A stretch of DNA of 16,791 nucleotides, from the NCBI GenBank assembly GCA_900772415.1, contig CAAHEC010000048.1, positions 1 to 16,791 on the forward strand. The letters are read 5' to 3'. Each line of letters starts with the position of its first letter. Position 1 is the first letter of the stretch. Positions 6,506 through 13,539 of the stretch are shown here, piece by piece. Below the pieces are notes generated by a model. It saw nothing but the letters and a program-made list of their open reading frames with translations. It ran no database searches and was not told the origin of the DNA. Source of the stretch: Bacilli bacterium (GTDB lineage Bacteria; Bacillota_I; Bacilli_A; RF39; UBA660). The translations under genes and the position numbers were made by a program.

Positions 6506-7030
6506 TTATTCAGCTGCTACACCAGTTGCTGTAATTTTAAATGATTTTGCTGTCTTTGCAGTTGTATCATCAGCAAAAGCTTTAATTAGTGTAACTTTAA
6601 CAGTTACAGTAGTTGTTGCATCTGGAGCAACATTATTTGCACCACCTGTTACTTCAACTTTATAATGTTCTGTATCTTCTATAGCAGTTGATACTTCTGC
6701 TGTAATGTTAGCATTTACATCAGTACTTTTGTTTATGATAGTATAAGTTGCTTCTGCATAATCATTAACGTTCTTTAATCCAGAAACAGTCATTGTAGCA
6801 TCAGCATTACCATCAGCACCATAAGCACCTGAAACAGCTATCGTAGCACCAGCGCTCTTTTGGGTTGTTATAGCAGTATTTGTTTCAAACTGAATATCAA
6901 AATCTGTTGCAACAGCGCTTGCAGTACCAGTAATATTTAATGCATCTGTTGATGCTGCAAAACCAACACCAATAGCTACTACAAGTAGTATTACTAAAGC
7001 TATTAATCCTTTCTTTTTCTTTTGATTCAC
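6506..7030 (-). CDS. TasA/camelysin-like secreted fibre or matrix protein
   Basis: This is a 174-aa exported protein. A Lys-rich start (NQKKKK) and hydrophobic segment (~8-25) end in GFAAS, followed by TDALNITGTASAVATDFDI, a SipW-type cleavage region as in TasA/CalY (peptidase M73-like, camelysin) proteins. The remainder (~30-174) is a beta-sandwich-like domain rich in Ala, Thr, Val and Asp with no Cys, typical of self-assembling extracellular fibre subunits. It leads the operon, followed by the SipW-type peptidase. I chose the GTG at 7030: the AAAGGAGG at 7041-7048 is correctly spaced for it, whereas the in-frame GTG at 7039 touches the Shine-Dalgarno itself. The gene's own promoter and structured leader, together with a relatively G/C-richer Ala/Thr codon content than its neighbours, suggest high expression. 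Fibre formation is inferred from the family. Confidence 0.75.
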   Translation of the reverse strand: MNQKKKKGLIALVILLVVAIGVGFAASTDALNITGTASAVATDFDIQFETNTAITTQKSAGATIAVSGAYGADGNADATMTVSGLKNVNDYAEATYTIINKSTDVNANITAEVSTAIEDTEHYKVEVTGGANNVAPDATTTVTVKVTLIKAFADDTTAKTAKSFKITATGVAAE

Positions 7031-7081
7031 GTTATTCACCTCCTTTTGTATGAAATAATGAAGACATTTAATGCTTCTTTT

Positions 7082-7115
7082 AGATAACCACTAAACTACT
7101 TAGACCCGGCTATCT
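7082..7115 (-). other. 5' hairpin in the leader of the matrix operon mRNA
   Basis: On the minus strand AGATAGCC (7115-7108) pairs with GGTTATCT (7089-7082) with one G-U. Inside it CTAA (7103-7100) pairs with TTAG (7094-7091) around a 5-nt loop. The predicted transcript start is near 7118, so the stem would form almost at the mRNA 5' end. A role in protecting mRNA from decay is inferred. I matched it to no known riboswitch class. Confidence 0.4.
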
Positions 7116-7124
7116 TACTATAAC

Positions 7125-7153
7125 AATATATCAAAATTTTCGACAAAAATCAA
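7125..7153 (-). promoter_or_regulatory. Predicted promoter of the matrix operon
   Basis: Minus strand TTGATT (7153-7148), 17-nt spacer, TATATT (7130-7125), with TGA just before the -10 (extended -10). It lies between the terminator of the upstream hydrolase gene and the TasA-like gene, giving an ~88-nt leader. An overlapping TTGTCG...TTATAG pair, 17 nt apart, is a weaker alternative. Confidence 0.6.
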
Positions 7154-7175
7154 TATTTTTCTTGACGTAAACATT

Positions 7176-7199
7176 AAAAAATCAAGTTTAAAAACTTGA
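7176..7199 (-). terminator. Intrinsic terminator of the prfB-ftsEX-hydrolase operon
   Basis: TCAAGTTT (7199-7192) pairs with AAACTTGA (7189-7182), followed on the minus strand by six T (7181-7176). The innermost pairs probably open to give a 6-nt loop. T residues also follow on the plus strand, so it could act in both directions. Confidence 0.7.
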
Positions 7200-7214
7200 C
7201 TTTTTTAGATTTTT

Positions 7215-8402
7215 TTATCTATTATAATAGCTCTGTCCTTTTGCCGGAAATACTATTACATTTCTTGGATTAAATGTATGATTCTCCAAGCTGTCTTCTG
7301 AACCTTTATAATATCTATAGTAATCACTTTTATATTTTCCTGTTGCTAAACCAAGATGTAAATGTGCTCCATAACACTGACCTGTGCAACCAGATAAAGC
7401 AATTTTTGTATCAGTTGTTACGACCTGTCCTTTTTTAACTAATTGTTTAGATAAATGGCAATATATTGATGAATATGTCTTTCCATTAACATTATGCCAT
7501 AAAACAAGTGTTATTCCACACACACTATCGGTATAACCAACTATTCCAGGAGCAACTGGATATATAGGTGTTCCTGTTGGCATAGCTATATCTATTGCAA
7601 AATGTTTATTAAAAGCCCCATTTAATGTTCTATTACCAAACTCACTAGATATTCTACCAGTAGTTGATGGTCTTAAGAAAGTTGTCCCACTTGGTAGATA
7701 ATTTTTTCCATATATTCTATCATAACATGCATCAAATGATTCATTATCACGGCAGCCTATTGATTTGTAGTATTTAATTTGTTTTTGCATTCCCTTAACT
7801 GCTTGTGCATCTGATTCGCCTTCTTTATCTAATTCGCTTTGTTTTTGATTTAAAACTATAACTTGTGTATCTAAATCAGATTTTAACCTTGTTAGCTCTT
7901 CTTTTTTTAAGATTAATTCTTTTTTTATACGTTCATTTTCTTCTATCATATCATTCATTTGCTTTATAGCCTTTTTATTATATGAAGATATTTGTTCTGT
8001 AATTGATAGGCGATATATCAAATCTGTTATACTTTCTGCTCCCATTATGTATTCTAACATTGCTGATCCAGATGAAGATATTTGATAATATCTCATTAGA
8101 TCCTTTATTTGATCATTTTTTAAAGCTATATCTTTTTCTAGTTGCTTACTTTCTTCTTCTTTTTTTACTATATTATCTTCAGCTTCTTTTATACTAGACT
8201 TTATACTATTTATTTTTTTATTTGTATCAGTAATATTTTGACTATTTATAGCTTTTTTTGTATTAGTATCATTTAACTTTTTTTCAGCAGCATCCAACTC
8301 TTTTTGTAGATCTGCAATTGTTTTGGCTTTTATTGTTGTAATCGGTATTAAAAATACTATGAATAATAAAACTAATATTCCAAAATTTTTCTTCATCTTC
8401 AT
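7215..8402 (-). CDS. EnvC-like M23 (LytM) peptidoglycan hydrolase with coiled coil, FtsEX partner
   Basis: This is a 395-aa secreted protein. A signal peptide (~1-26, MKMKKNFGIL...IKA) is followed by a long coiled coil (~27-200, Lys/Glu/Leu/Asn-rich). A C-terminal M23/LytM domain (~240-385) carries H267-x-x-x-D271 (KHFAID), a conserved Y-x-H316 (IYCHLS) and H347-x-H349 (GAHLHLG), so the zinc and catalytic residues all seem present. This is the architecture of EnvC and other FtsEX-linked activators or hydrolases; streptococcal PcsB has the same coiled coil but a CHAP domain. The ATG at 8402 overlaps the ftsX stop (TAATG), and there is no clear Shine-Dalgarno, so translation probably depends on re-initiation from ftsX. 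It is the last gene of the prfB operon. It should cut peptidoglycan cross-bridges during cell separation when FtsEX hydrolyses ATP. Confidence 0.85.
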   Translation of the reverse strand: MKMKKNFGILVLLFIVFLIPITTIKAKTIADLQKELDAAEKKLNDTNTKKAINSQNITDTNKKINSIKSSIKEAEDNIVKKEEESKQLEKDIALKNDQIKDLMRYYQISSSGSAMLEYIMGAESITDLIYRLSITEQISSYNKKAIKQMNDMIEENERIKKELILKKEELTRLKSDLDTQVIVLNQKQSELDKEGESDAQAVKGMQKQIKYYKSIGCRDNESFDACYDRIYGKNYLPSGTTFLRPSTTGRISSEFGNRTLNGAFNKHFAIDIAMPTGTPIYPVAPGIVGYTDSVCGITLVLWHNVNGKTYSSIYCHLSKQLVKKGQVVTTDTKIALSGCTGQCYGAHLHLGLATGKYKSDYYRYYKGSEDSLENHTFNPRNVIVFPAKGQSYYNR

Positions 8403-9301
8403 TATATTTTTAAATACTTTCTTACTGCTTTATAACTACCATACATACCAACTACAACACCTAATCCTAATAATATTAATGATACGAAATATATAAATGG
8501 CTCCGCAGGAACCAATTTAACAAACGGAGAAAATAATTGTCCATTAAAATGTTTATATATAGCTGAATAACCATATAATGTTGCACAAATTGGAATTATT
8601 GCACCTAAAAAGCCTAAACAAAAGCCTTCAATTACAAATGGTTGTTTTATAGAAAAGTTTGAAGCTCCTACAAGTCTCATTATTTCTATTTCTCTTTTTC
8701 TTGAAAAAATAGTTATTTTTATTGTATTAGTTATTAAAAATAATGTTACAAAAACTAATGCTATCATAGCAACTAGCATTGCTTTTTCTAAAACTTTAAA
8801 TACTTTAAGTAGACTCTCGACCATACCTTTACCATATTTAACTTCTTTAACTAGGTCTAAACTTTGAAGTTTGGCTGCTGTTTGTGATATTTTATCAGTA
8901 TTTTTAACTTTAACTAGTAAGGTATCATATAAAGGGTTATTTTCATCTGTCCAAGTATTTATTATAGAAGCTAGTGAATCAGACGTTTTTTTCATATCTT
9001 CAGCTATTTCTTGTTTTGTTTGATGTGTTACTTTTTCTACATTATCAAAAGCTTCAATGTTTTCTTTTAGTTTGTTAATATCTTCTGTATTTGCTTTAGT
9101 ATCTATAAATGTTACTATTGTAAAATCTTCTTTAACAAGTTTTGTCATGTTTTCTACATTATAAGATAAAATAAGAGCAATGCCTACTATTAATAGCGTT
9201 ATTGTAATACAAGAAATGGATGCTATAGATAGGCTTAAATTTCTTCCTACACTTTTAAAACCATCTCTTATGTTTCTTCCTAGTATTCTAATTGCTTTCA
9301 T
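8402..9301 (-). CDS. ftsX: FtsX, permease-like subunit of the FtsEX cell-division complex
   Basis: This 299-aa protein has the FtsX layout: a cytoplasmic N-terminus with an RN motif (SVGRNLS), a first membrane segment (~27-48), an extracellular domain (~50-165) that contacts the hydrolase, then three more membrane segments. The conserved cytoplasmic loop FSRKREIEIMRLVGAS precedes membrane segment 3, as in the family. It couples FtsE ATPase cycles to activation of the M23 protein encoded next. I chose the ATG at 9301: AAGGAAG lies 11 nt upstream, and this start overlaps the end of ftsE by 14 nt. An ATG at 9325 would add eight residues (MRKEVILI) with no good RBS. The stop overlaps the next start by 1 nt (TAATG). 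Confidence 0.92.
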   Translation of the reverse strand: MKAIRILGRNIRDGFKSVGRNLSLSIASISCITITLLIVGIALILSYNVENMTKLVKEDFTIVTFIDTKANTEDINKLKENIEAFDNVEKVTHQTKQEIAEDMKKTSDSLASIINTWTDENNPLYDTLLVKVKNTDKISQTAAKLQSLDLVKEVKYGKGMVESLLKVFKVLEKAMLVAMIALVFVTLFLITNTIKITIFSRKREIEIMRLVGASNFSIKQPFVIEGFCLGFLGAIIPICATLYGYSAIYKHFNGQLFSPFVKLVPAEPFIYFVSLILLGLGVVVGMYGSYKAVRKYLKI

Positions 9302-9986
9302 AATGAGTATAACTTCCTTTCTCATAATCTTTTACAAGTTTGCCTTTATCTAATAAAACAACTCTTTTTTTCATCTTATTAACCATCTCTCTATCATGAG
9401 TTGCCATAACAACTGTAGTGCCCAAATCATTAATTTTTTCTATTACCTTCATAACTTCTAGACTAGTGTCTGGATCTAAATTACCTGTCGGTTCATCACA
9501 TATAAGTAATTTTGGAGAATTAACTATCGCACGAGCTATTGCAACACGTTGCTGTTCCCCACCAGACAATTGGTTTGGATAACTTTTTGTTCTTTGTTTT
9601 AAACCAACTAAATCTATAGCTTTTAATACTTTTCTTTTGACTTCATTAGTTGGAAGACCATAAATTTCAAGAGCAAATGCTACATTTTCATATACCGTTA
9701 ATTTTGGCAATAATTTATAGTCCTGAAAAACTATTCCTATTTTTCTTCTTAACTTGTAAACTTTATTATTTTTAACTTTAGCTACATTTACGCCACCAAC
9801 AAAAATTTCTCCTTTTGTTGGTCTTTCCTCTCTATATAACATCTTTATAAGAGTAGACTTACCAGAACCCGATGCTCCTATTACAAACACAAACTCACCC
9901 TTTTTTATATCAAGATTCATATCATATACGGCATTAACACCATTTTTATAAGTTTTTTCAACATTCTTAAATTTAATAAATTCCAT
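9288..9986 (-). CDS. ftsE: FtsE, cell-division ABC transporter ATPase
   Basis: This is a 232-aa ATPase with all ABC motifs: Walker A GASGSGKS at 37-44, Q-loop Gln88 (VFQDYKLLP), signature LSGGEQ at 140-145, Walker B LLICDEP with Asp164/Glu165, and H-loop His197. FtsE-type features include IKFKNVEKTYKNG at the N-terminus and the VFQDYKLL segment. It binds FtsX at the membrane and powers regulation of the cell-wall hydrolase. The ATG at 9986 is preceded by AAGGAAGG. The gene follows the yitT-family gene by 24 nt without a terminator. The prfB-(yitT)-ftsE-ftsX order is familiar from Firmicutes, where prfB or prfB-secA often precedes ftsEX. Confidence 0.95.
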   Translation of the reverse strand: MEFIKFKNVEKTYKNGVNAVYDMNLDIKKGEFVFVIGASGSGKSTLIKMLYREERPTKGEIFVGGVNVAKVKNNKVYKLRRKIGIVFQDYKLLPKLTVYENVAFALEIYGLPTNEVKRKVLKAIDLVGLKQRTKSYPNQLSGGEQQRVAIARAIVNSPKLLICDEPTGNLDPDTSLEVMKVIEKINDLGTTVVMATHDREMVNKMKKRVVLLDKGKLVKDYEKGSYTHYESN

Positions 9987-10010
9987 ATAACTACACCTTC
10001 CTTTTTAACT

Positions 10011-10916
10011 CTATATAATGCTTGTACTTTTAGTATATATTCCCGATGTTTGATACGCATCTGTAACTAATATAACAGCTTTTGGATCTATTTTTGTTAT
10101 TCCACTTTTAAGTTCAAAATATAAACCGGTTGGTACAACACACATTATTATTTGATCCTTTTTATTGGTATATCCTCCTCTTGTTTCTATTAGAGTTATA
10201 CCGACATTTAACTCATTTAATAAATATTCACAGATTAAATCATCTTCATCTGTTGTTATGTATACTGCTTTATTACTAGATATTCCTATTACTACTTTAT
10301 CTACCATTATATTAATTAGATATAAAACTATAAGTGCATATAAAACTCTTGTCCAGCCAAAGAAGAAGCCTCCTAATAAAACTATTATTCCATCTGTCAT
10401 AAGCATTGATGTACCTATTGATACTTTAAGGTATTTTGCGACAATTTGATTTAATATATCTGTTCCACCAGTTGTAAAACCACTTTTAAATATTATTCCT
10501 GAAGCAAATCCTATTACTACGCCGCCAATTATTGATATTAATAAAAGATTATCATTATCTATTTTTATATAATTTCCAATATTTACTGTTAGTTTAACAA
10601 ATATAGGAAACAAAATTGATCCAAATACAGAATCTAAAGTCTTTTCCTTCCCCAAGAATAATAAGCTGAGTAATATAAAGAAAACATTTAAGAAAAGTAT
10701 CATTATAGAAGGATCAATAAATTTCTTTGTCATTATTGAAATACCACTTGCACCACCATAGACTATATTATTTTTAAAGAAAAATAAATTATAAGCAGTT
10801 GCATATATAAGTGTACCTATTATTAAAAATAAATATCTTTTAATTATATTGGCATTTTTAGCACTTTTTAAAATCTTTAATTCTTTTTTACTTCTAAATC
10901 TTTTTATTAATCTCAT
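10011..10916 (-). CDS. YitT-family membrane protein (DUF161 plus C-terminal DUF2179)
   Basis: This 301-aa protein has five or six membrane segments between ~27 and ~210. They include the family-typical GGASGISIM (after segment 1) and GFTTGGTDILNQI repeat-like motifs. A cytoplasmic C-terminal domain (~215-295) carries ITTDEDDLICEYL, a conserved TxxxxxGGYT (LIETRGGYTNKKDQIIMC) and ...DPKAVILVTDA, diagnostic of DUF2179. The molecular function of this widespread family is not established; transport or envelope roles have been suggested. The ATG at 10916 has AAAGGAGA upstream and overlaps the prfB 3' end by 23 nt. That places it firmly in the operon between prfB and ftsE. Confidence 0.85.
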   Translation of the reverse strand: MRLIKRFRSKKELKILKSAKNANIIKRYLFLIIGTLIYATAYNLFFFKNNIVYGGASGISIMTKKFIDPSIMILFLNVFFILLSLLFLGKEKTLDSVFGSILFPIFVKLTVNIGNYIKIDNDNLLLISIIGGVVIGFASGIIFKSGFTTGGTDILNQIVAKYLKVSIGTSMLMTDGIIVLLGGFFFGWTRVLYALIVLYLINIMVDKVVIGISSNKAVYITTDEDDLICEYLLNELNVGITLIETRGGYTNKKDQIIMCVVPTGLYFELKSGITKIDPKAVILVTDAYQTSGIYTKSTSII

Positions 10917-12007
10917 TTTTATCTCCTTTTAAGTTGCTTTCTATAAAACCATCTAAATTACCATCTAAAACTTTATTAACATTAGATGTTTCATAACCTG
11001 TTCTATGATCTTTTATCATTGAATAAGGATGAAGTACATAACTTCTTATTTGTGATCCAAATTCTATTCCACTATGGTCACTTTTCATAGAATCAATTTT
11101 TTCTTTTCTCATTTTTAATTCTTTTTGATATAGCTTACTTTTTAAAACTTTAAGTGCTGTTTCTTTATTTTTTATCTGACTTCGTTCGTTTTGACAAGTA
11201 ACTACTATTCCAGTTGGTATATGAGTTACCCTAACAGCAGAATCAGTTGTATTTACTCCTTGTCCTCCAGCTCCACTACTTCTATATACATCAACTCTAA
11301 TATCACTATCTTTTATTTCTATATCTATATCATCATCAAATTCTGGTATAACATCTACTGCCGCAAAAGAAGTATGACGCCTGTTATTTGAGTCAAACGG
11401 AGATAATCTAACTAACCTATGAACCCCTTTTTCATTTTTTAAATATCCATAAGCATATGCTCCTTTTACAATATATACAATACTTTTGATTCCAGCCTCT
11501 TCTCCTTCTTGCTCATCTATTACTTCATATGAATAATTTTTTTTATCAAAATATTTTGTATACATTCTAGAAAGCATCATTGCCCAATCACAGCTTTCTG
11601 TACCACCTGCCCCGGCGTGTATCTCAAAAATAGCAGCATTATTATCAAATTTTCCGGACAAATATGTAAGTGTCTCTTGCTTTTCTAACTCCATATTAGA
11701 ATTTTCATATAATTTTTCAAATTCTTTTTTTAAAGCAGAATCTAAGGACTTTTCATCAAATTCTTTAAACTGATTTAAAGTATCTAAATTTTCTTTTAAC
11801 TTAATAATAGGATTAATAATATCATTTAATTCACTCATTTTTTTAGTTAGTTTTTCGGCATTCTTGCTATCATCCCAAATATTTGGTTCTGATAATTTTT
11901 CATTTAGTTTTTTTATCTCTTTTTGTTTTTCTTCTACCTCAAAGAGACCTCCATATTTGATTAAATTTATTATTTAATATTTCTATATCTTTATTTGTAA
12001 TTTCCAT
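10894..12007 (-). CDS. prfB: Peptide chain release factor 2 with programmed +1 frameshift
   Basis: RF2 recognises UAA and UGA and triggers peptide release on the ribosome. The ATG at 12007-12005 opens a 22-codon frame ending ...WRSL then TGA (11941-11939). The slippery site is CTT TGA G (11944-11938). An internal Shine-Dalgarno-like GGAGG lies 3 nt before CTT, the classic RF2 autoregulation signal. Skipping T11941 joins the second frame (11940-10894), giving 370 aa against ~365 usual. Conserved motifs are the SPF anticodon-like tripeptide at ~202-204 (RLSPFDS), the catalytic GGQ at ~247-249 (GAGGQGVNTTDSAVR), and the GAGGTES segment. Low RF2 raises frameshifting, so the gene controls its own level. 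Upstream, AGGTGA (12017-12012) is the RBS, very near the predicted transcript start. It is the first gene of a five-gene operon. Confidence 0.95.
11938..11952 (-). promoter_or_regulatory. prfB +1 programmed frameshift site
   Basis: On the minus strand GGAGGTCTCTTTGAG: the Shine-Dalgarno-like GGAGG, 3-nt spacing, CTT slippery codon, TGA stop and following G. The base after TGA is G where E. coli has C. The reading frames on the two sides differ by exactly +1 and both encode RF2 sequence. Confidence 0.93.
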
Positions 12008-12024
12008 ATAATCACCTATAGTAT

Positions 12025-12030
12025 AGTATA
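12025..12030 (-). promoter_or_regulatory. Extended -10 promoter element upstream of prfB
   Basis: Minus strand TGTTATACT, an extended -10 identical to that at 214-222. The -35 region is weak (TTTAAA at 17-nt spacing). The predicted start near 12018 leaves only an ~11-nt leader that still contains the AGGTGA ribosome-binding site. The rest of 12031-12213 is AT-rich, with only a weak 8-bp A/T hairpin at 12064-12082 that might end the gene at 12214. Confidence 0.5.
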
Positions 12031-12213
12031 ACACATTTTTTTTCTTATTTAAATCCATTACAAAAAAAACATAGTGTTTTTTAACATTTTAAATTCTATT
12101 AAAATTTTTAAACTTTTAATACATAAAAAATATAAATAAATTATAACCAACGAAAATTTCTTTTAAAATATCTAGAATATGAAATTATATTTTTTTAAGA
12201 AAAATTATCATAA

Positions 12214-13488
12214 TTAAATTTGACCATTATATTTATACAATTTTTTTATTATTGGTGAATATTCTACTTTGGATAAATCTTTTTCTTTTTTATAAGAAAT
12301 ATACTTTGTTAGATACATACTTTGCACAAGCATTTGATAATCATCTAATATTTGGTCTTCAAATTTGGAATCAATAGTGATAATTCTACTGTAATATTTT
12401 TTCAATTCTTCTAGCATGATTCTGTCAAATTCAGTATTTCTATTATAATAAATAGCTACATTATTATAATTAATAGCAAGTGTACTCCTACCGTGACAAT
12501 AAGAATATTTATCATGAACTATTGGTATTCCAATTCCAGATTCGACCATAGTTGATTCTAAATATTTTGATGCCACATTTGTATCGTAACCACTAAATAT
12601 TTCGTATATATCACTTTCTAAATCAAATTTAAATGATGATTCTTCTATACAATCTAATATCAAATTTTTTTGTCCATTTAAATAATAGTCCATCAATATG
12701 CTTACCGGAATTAATGTAGCACCAACAGAAATAAAACTATTTTCTTTTGGAATATTAGTATTATATTTTAAATAAGTTACATTCCTATCATTAAAAGAGT
12801 TGTTGGATAATAGATATTTTTTTAACTGATTTTCAAAAGATAATTCAACTCCGTAATTATTTCCGCTGTAACTACACGATATAACATTTTTAAATGCTTT
12901 ATTATTTTGATATAAGAAGTCTCTTGGCTCACTATTTATTGAAACTATACCGTTTTTAGCATTAATAACCTTTGCTCCAAATTCACTAACCACACTTGAG
13001 CCTCCAACACCACTAAATAATGTTGAACCACTTAATTTAGATAATTCTTTTCTAATAAATTTCAAATCAGTAGATTCTAATGAATCAATAACTCTTTCTT
13101 TTAAAATATCAAAATTAACTTGCATATTTTTTTGATAATATTTTTTGAATTGATTATAGTCTATTACTGGCACATCATCATCTTTTTCACCAATTTTACA
13201 ACAGTAACAATCTCCGCTATCAAAAATTTCATAAAATTTTTCATTGTATTTTAGCAAATAACAAAATGTATTTTTAAATGTAATTCCATTTTTAAATCCA
13301 TATTTATTAATTTGATCAAATAAAGTTGATATATAACCGATAAAATCAATGTCTTTTTCACTTAAAAATTCTCTACCATTGTGCAGAAAATAGCAATCGT
13401 CAAAATCCTCATATTGTTCAATAAAAATATTAATCCAATTAATATATTCATCATTTAATATCAGTTTTATAAATTTTTCATTTTCCAT
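12214..13488 (-). CDS. SIS (sugar isomerase) domain protein with unknown N-terminal region
   Basis: This is a 424-aa cytoplasmic protein with no membrane segments. Residues ~150-265 look like a SIS phosphosugar-binding domain: FSGVGGSS (glycine-rich first strand-loop), INSEPRDFL (as in GlmS-like proteins), and ISCSYSGNN for the usual S-x-S-G-x-T. A second SIS-like half (~290-415) has IPIVHDKYSYCHGRS, a series of short hydrophobic strands, and a C-terminal DLSKVEYSPIIKKLYKYNG. The N-terminal ~145 residues, with several Cys (DCYCCK), match nothing I know. SIS proteins bind or isomerise phosphosugars, or act as sugar-phosphate sensors; the exact substrate cannot be told here. The ATG at 13488 has AAAAGGAG (13503-13496) at 7-nt spacing, but this RBS is buried in a 14-bp hairpin. 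It follows the WYL regulator gene by 51 nt. Confidence 0.65.
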   Translation of the reverse strand: MENEKFIKLILNDEYINWINIFIEQYEDFDDCYFLHNGREFLSEKDIDFIGYISTLFDQINKYGFKNGITFKNTFCYLLKYNEKFYEIFDSGDCYCCKIGEKDDDVPVIDYNQFKKYYQKNMQVNFDILKERVIDSLESTDLKFIRKELSKLSGSTLFSGVGGSSVVSEFGAKVINAKNGIVSINSEPRDFLYQNNKAFKNVISCSYSGNNYGVELSFENQLKKYLLSNNSFNDRNVTYLKYNTNIPKENSFISVGATLIPVSILMDYYLNGQKNLILDCIEESSFKFDLESDIYEIFSGYDTNVASKYLESTMVESGIGIPIVHDKYSYCHGRSTLAINYNNVAIYYNRNTEFDRIMLEELKKYYSRIITIDSKFEDQILDDYQMLVQSMYLTKYISYKKEKDLSKVEYSPIIKKLYKYNGQI

Positions 13489-13495
13489 AATAATT

Positions 13496-13527
13496 CTCCT
13501 TTTAAGTTAACTATAACTTAAAAGGAG
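13496..13527 (-). promoter_or_regulatory. Perfect 14-bp inverted repeat that sequesters the RBS of the SIS gene
   Basis: Minus strand CTCCTTTTAAGTTA (13527-13514), 4-nt loop TAGT, then TAACTTAAAAGGAG (13509-13496). The 3' arm contains the full Shine-Dalgarno AAAAGGAG of the SIS gene, and the 5' arm contains CCTCCTTTT, a copy of the 16S anti-Shine-Dalgarno. No U-tract follows, so it is not a terminator. As RNA it should block initiation unless opened; as DNA it could also be an operator. It begins 12 nt after the WYL gene stop. Confidence 0.7.
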
Positions 13528-13539
13528 GCAATATTTCGT

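Noticed and set aside
7082..7115. tRNA or known riboswitch in the matrix-operon leader
   Set aside because: A GTAGTTTAGTGGTTA stretch resembles a tRNA D-arm, but no anticodon arm, T-arm or acceptor stem follows, and I could match no riboswitch consensus.
10894..11838. RF2 starting at the internal ATG 11838
   Set aside because: RF2 sequence continues upstream through the +1 frameshift to the ATG at 12007, and the shorter form would lack the N-terminal domain.
13496..13527. Intrinsic terminator between the WYL and SIS genes
   Set aside because: No T-run follows the stem on either strand, and one arm is the Shine-Dalgarno of the next gene.
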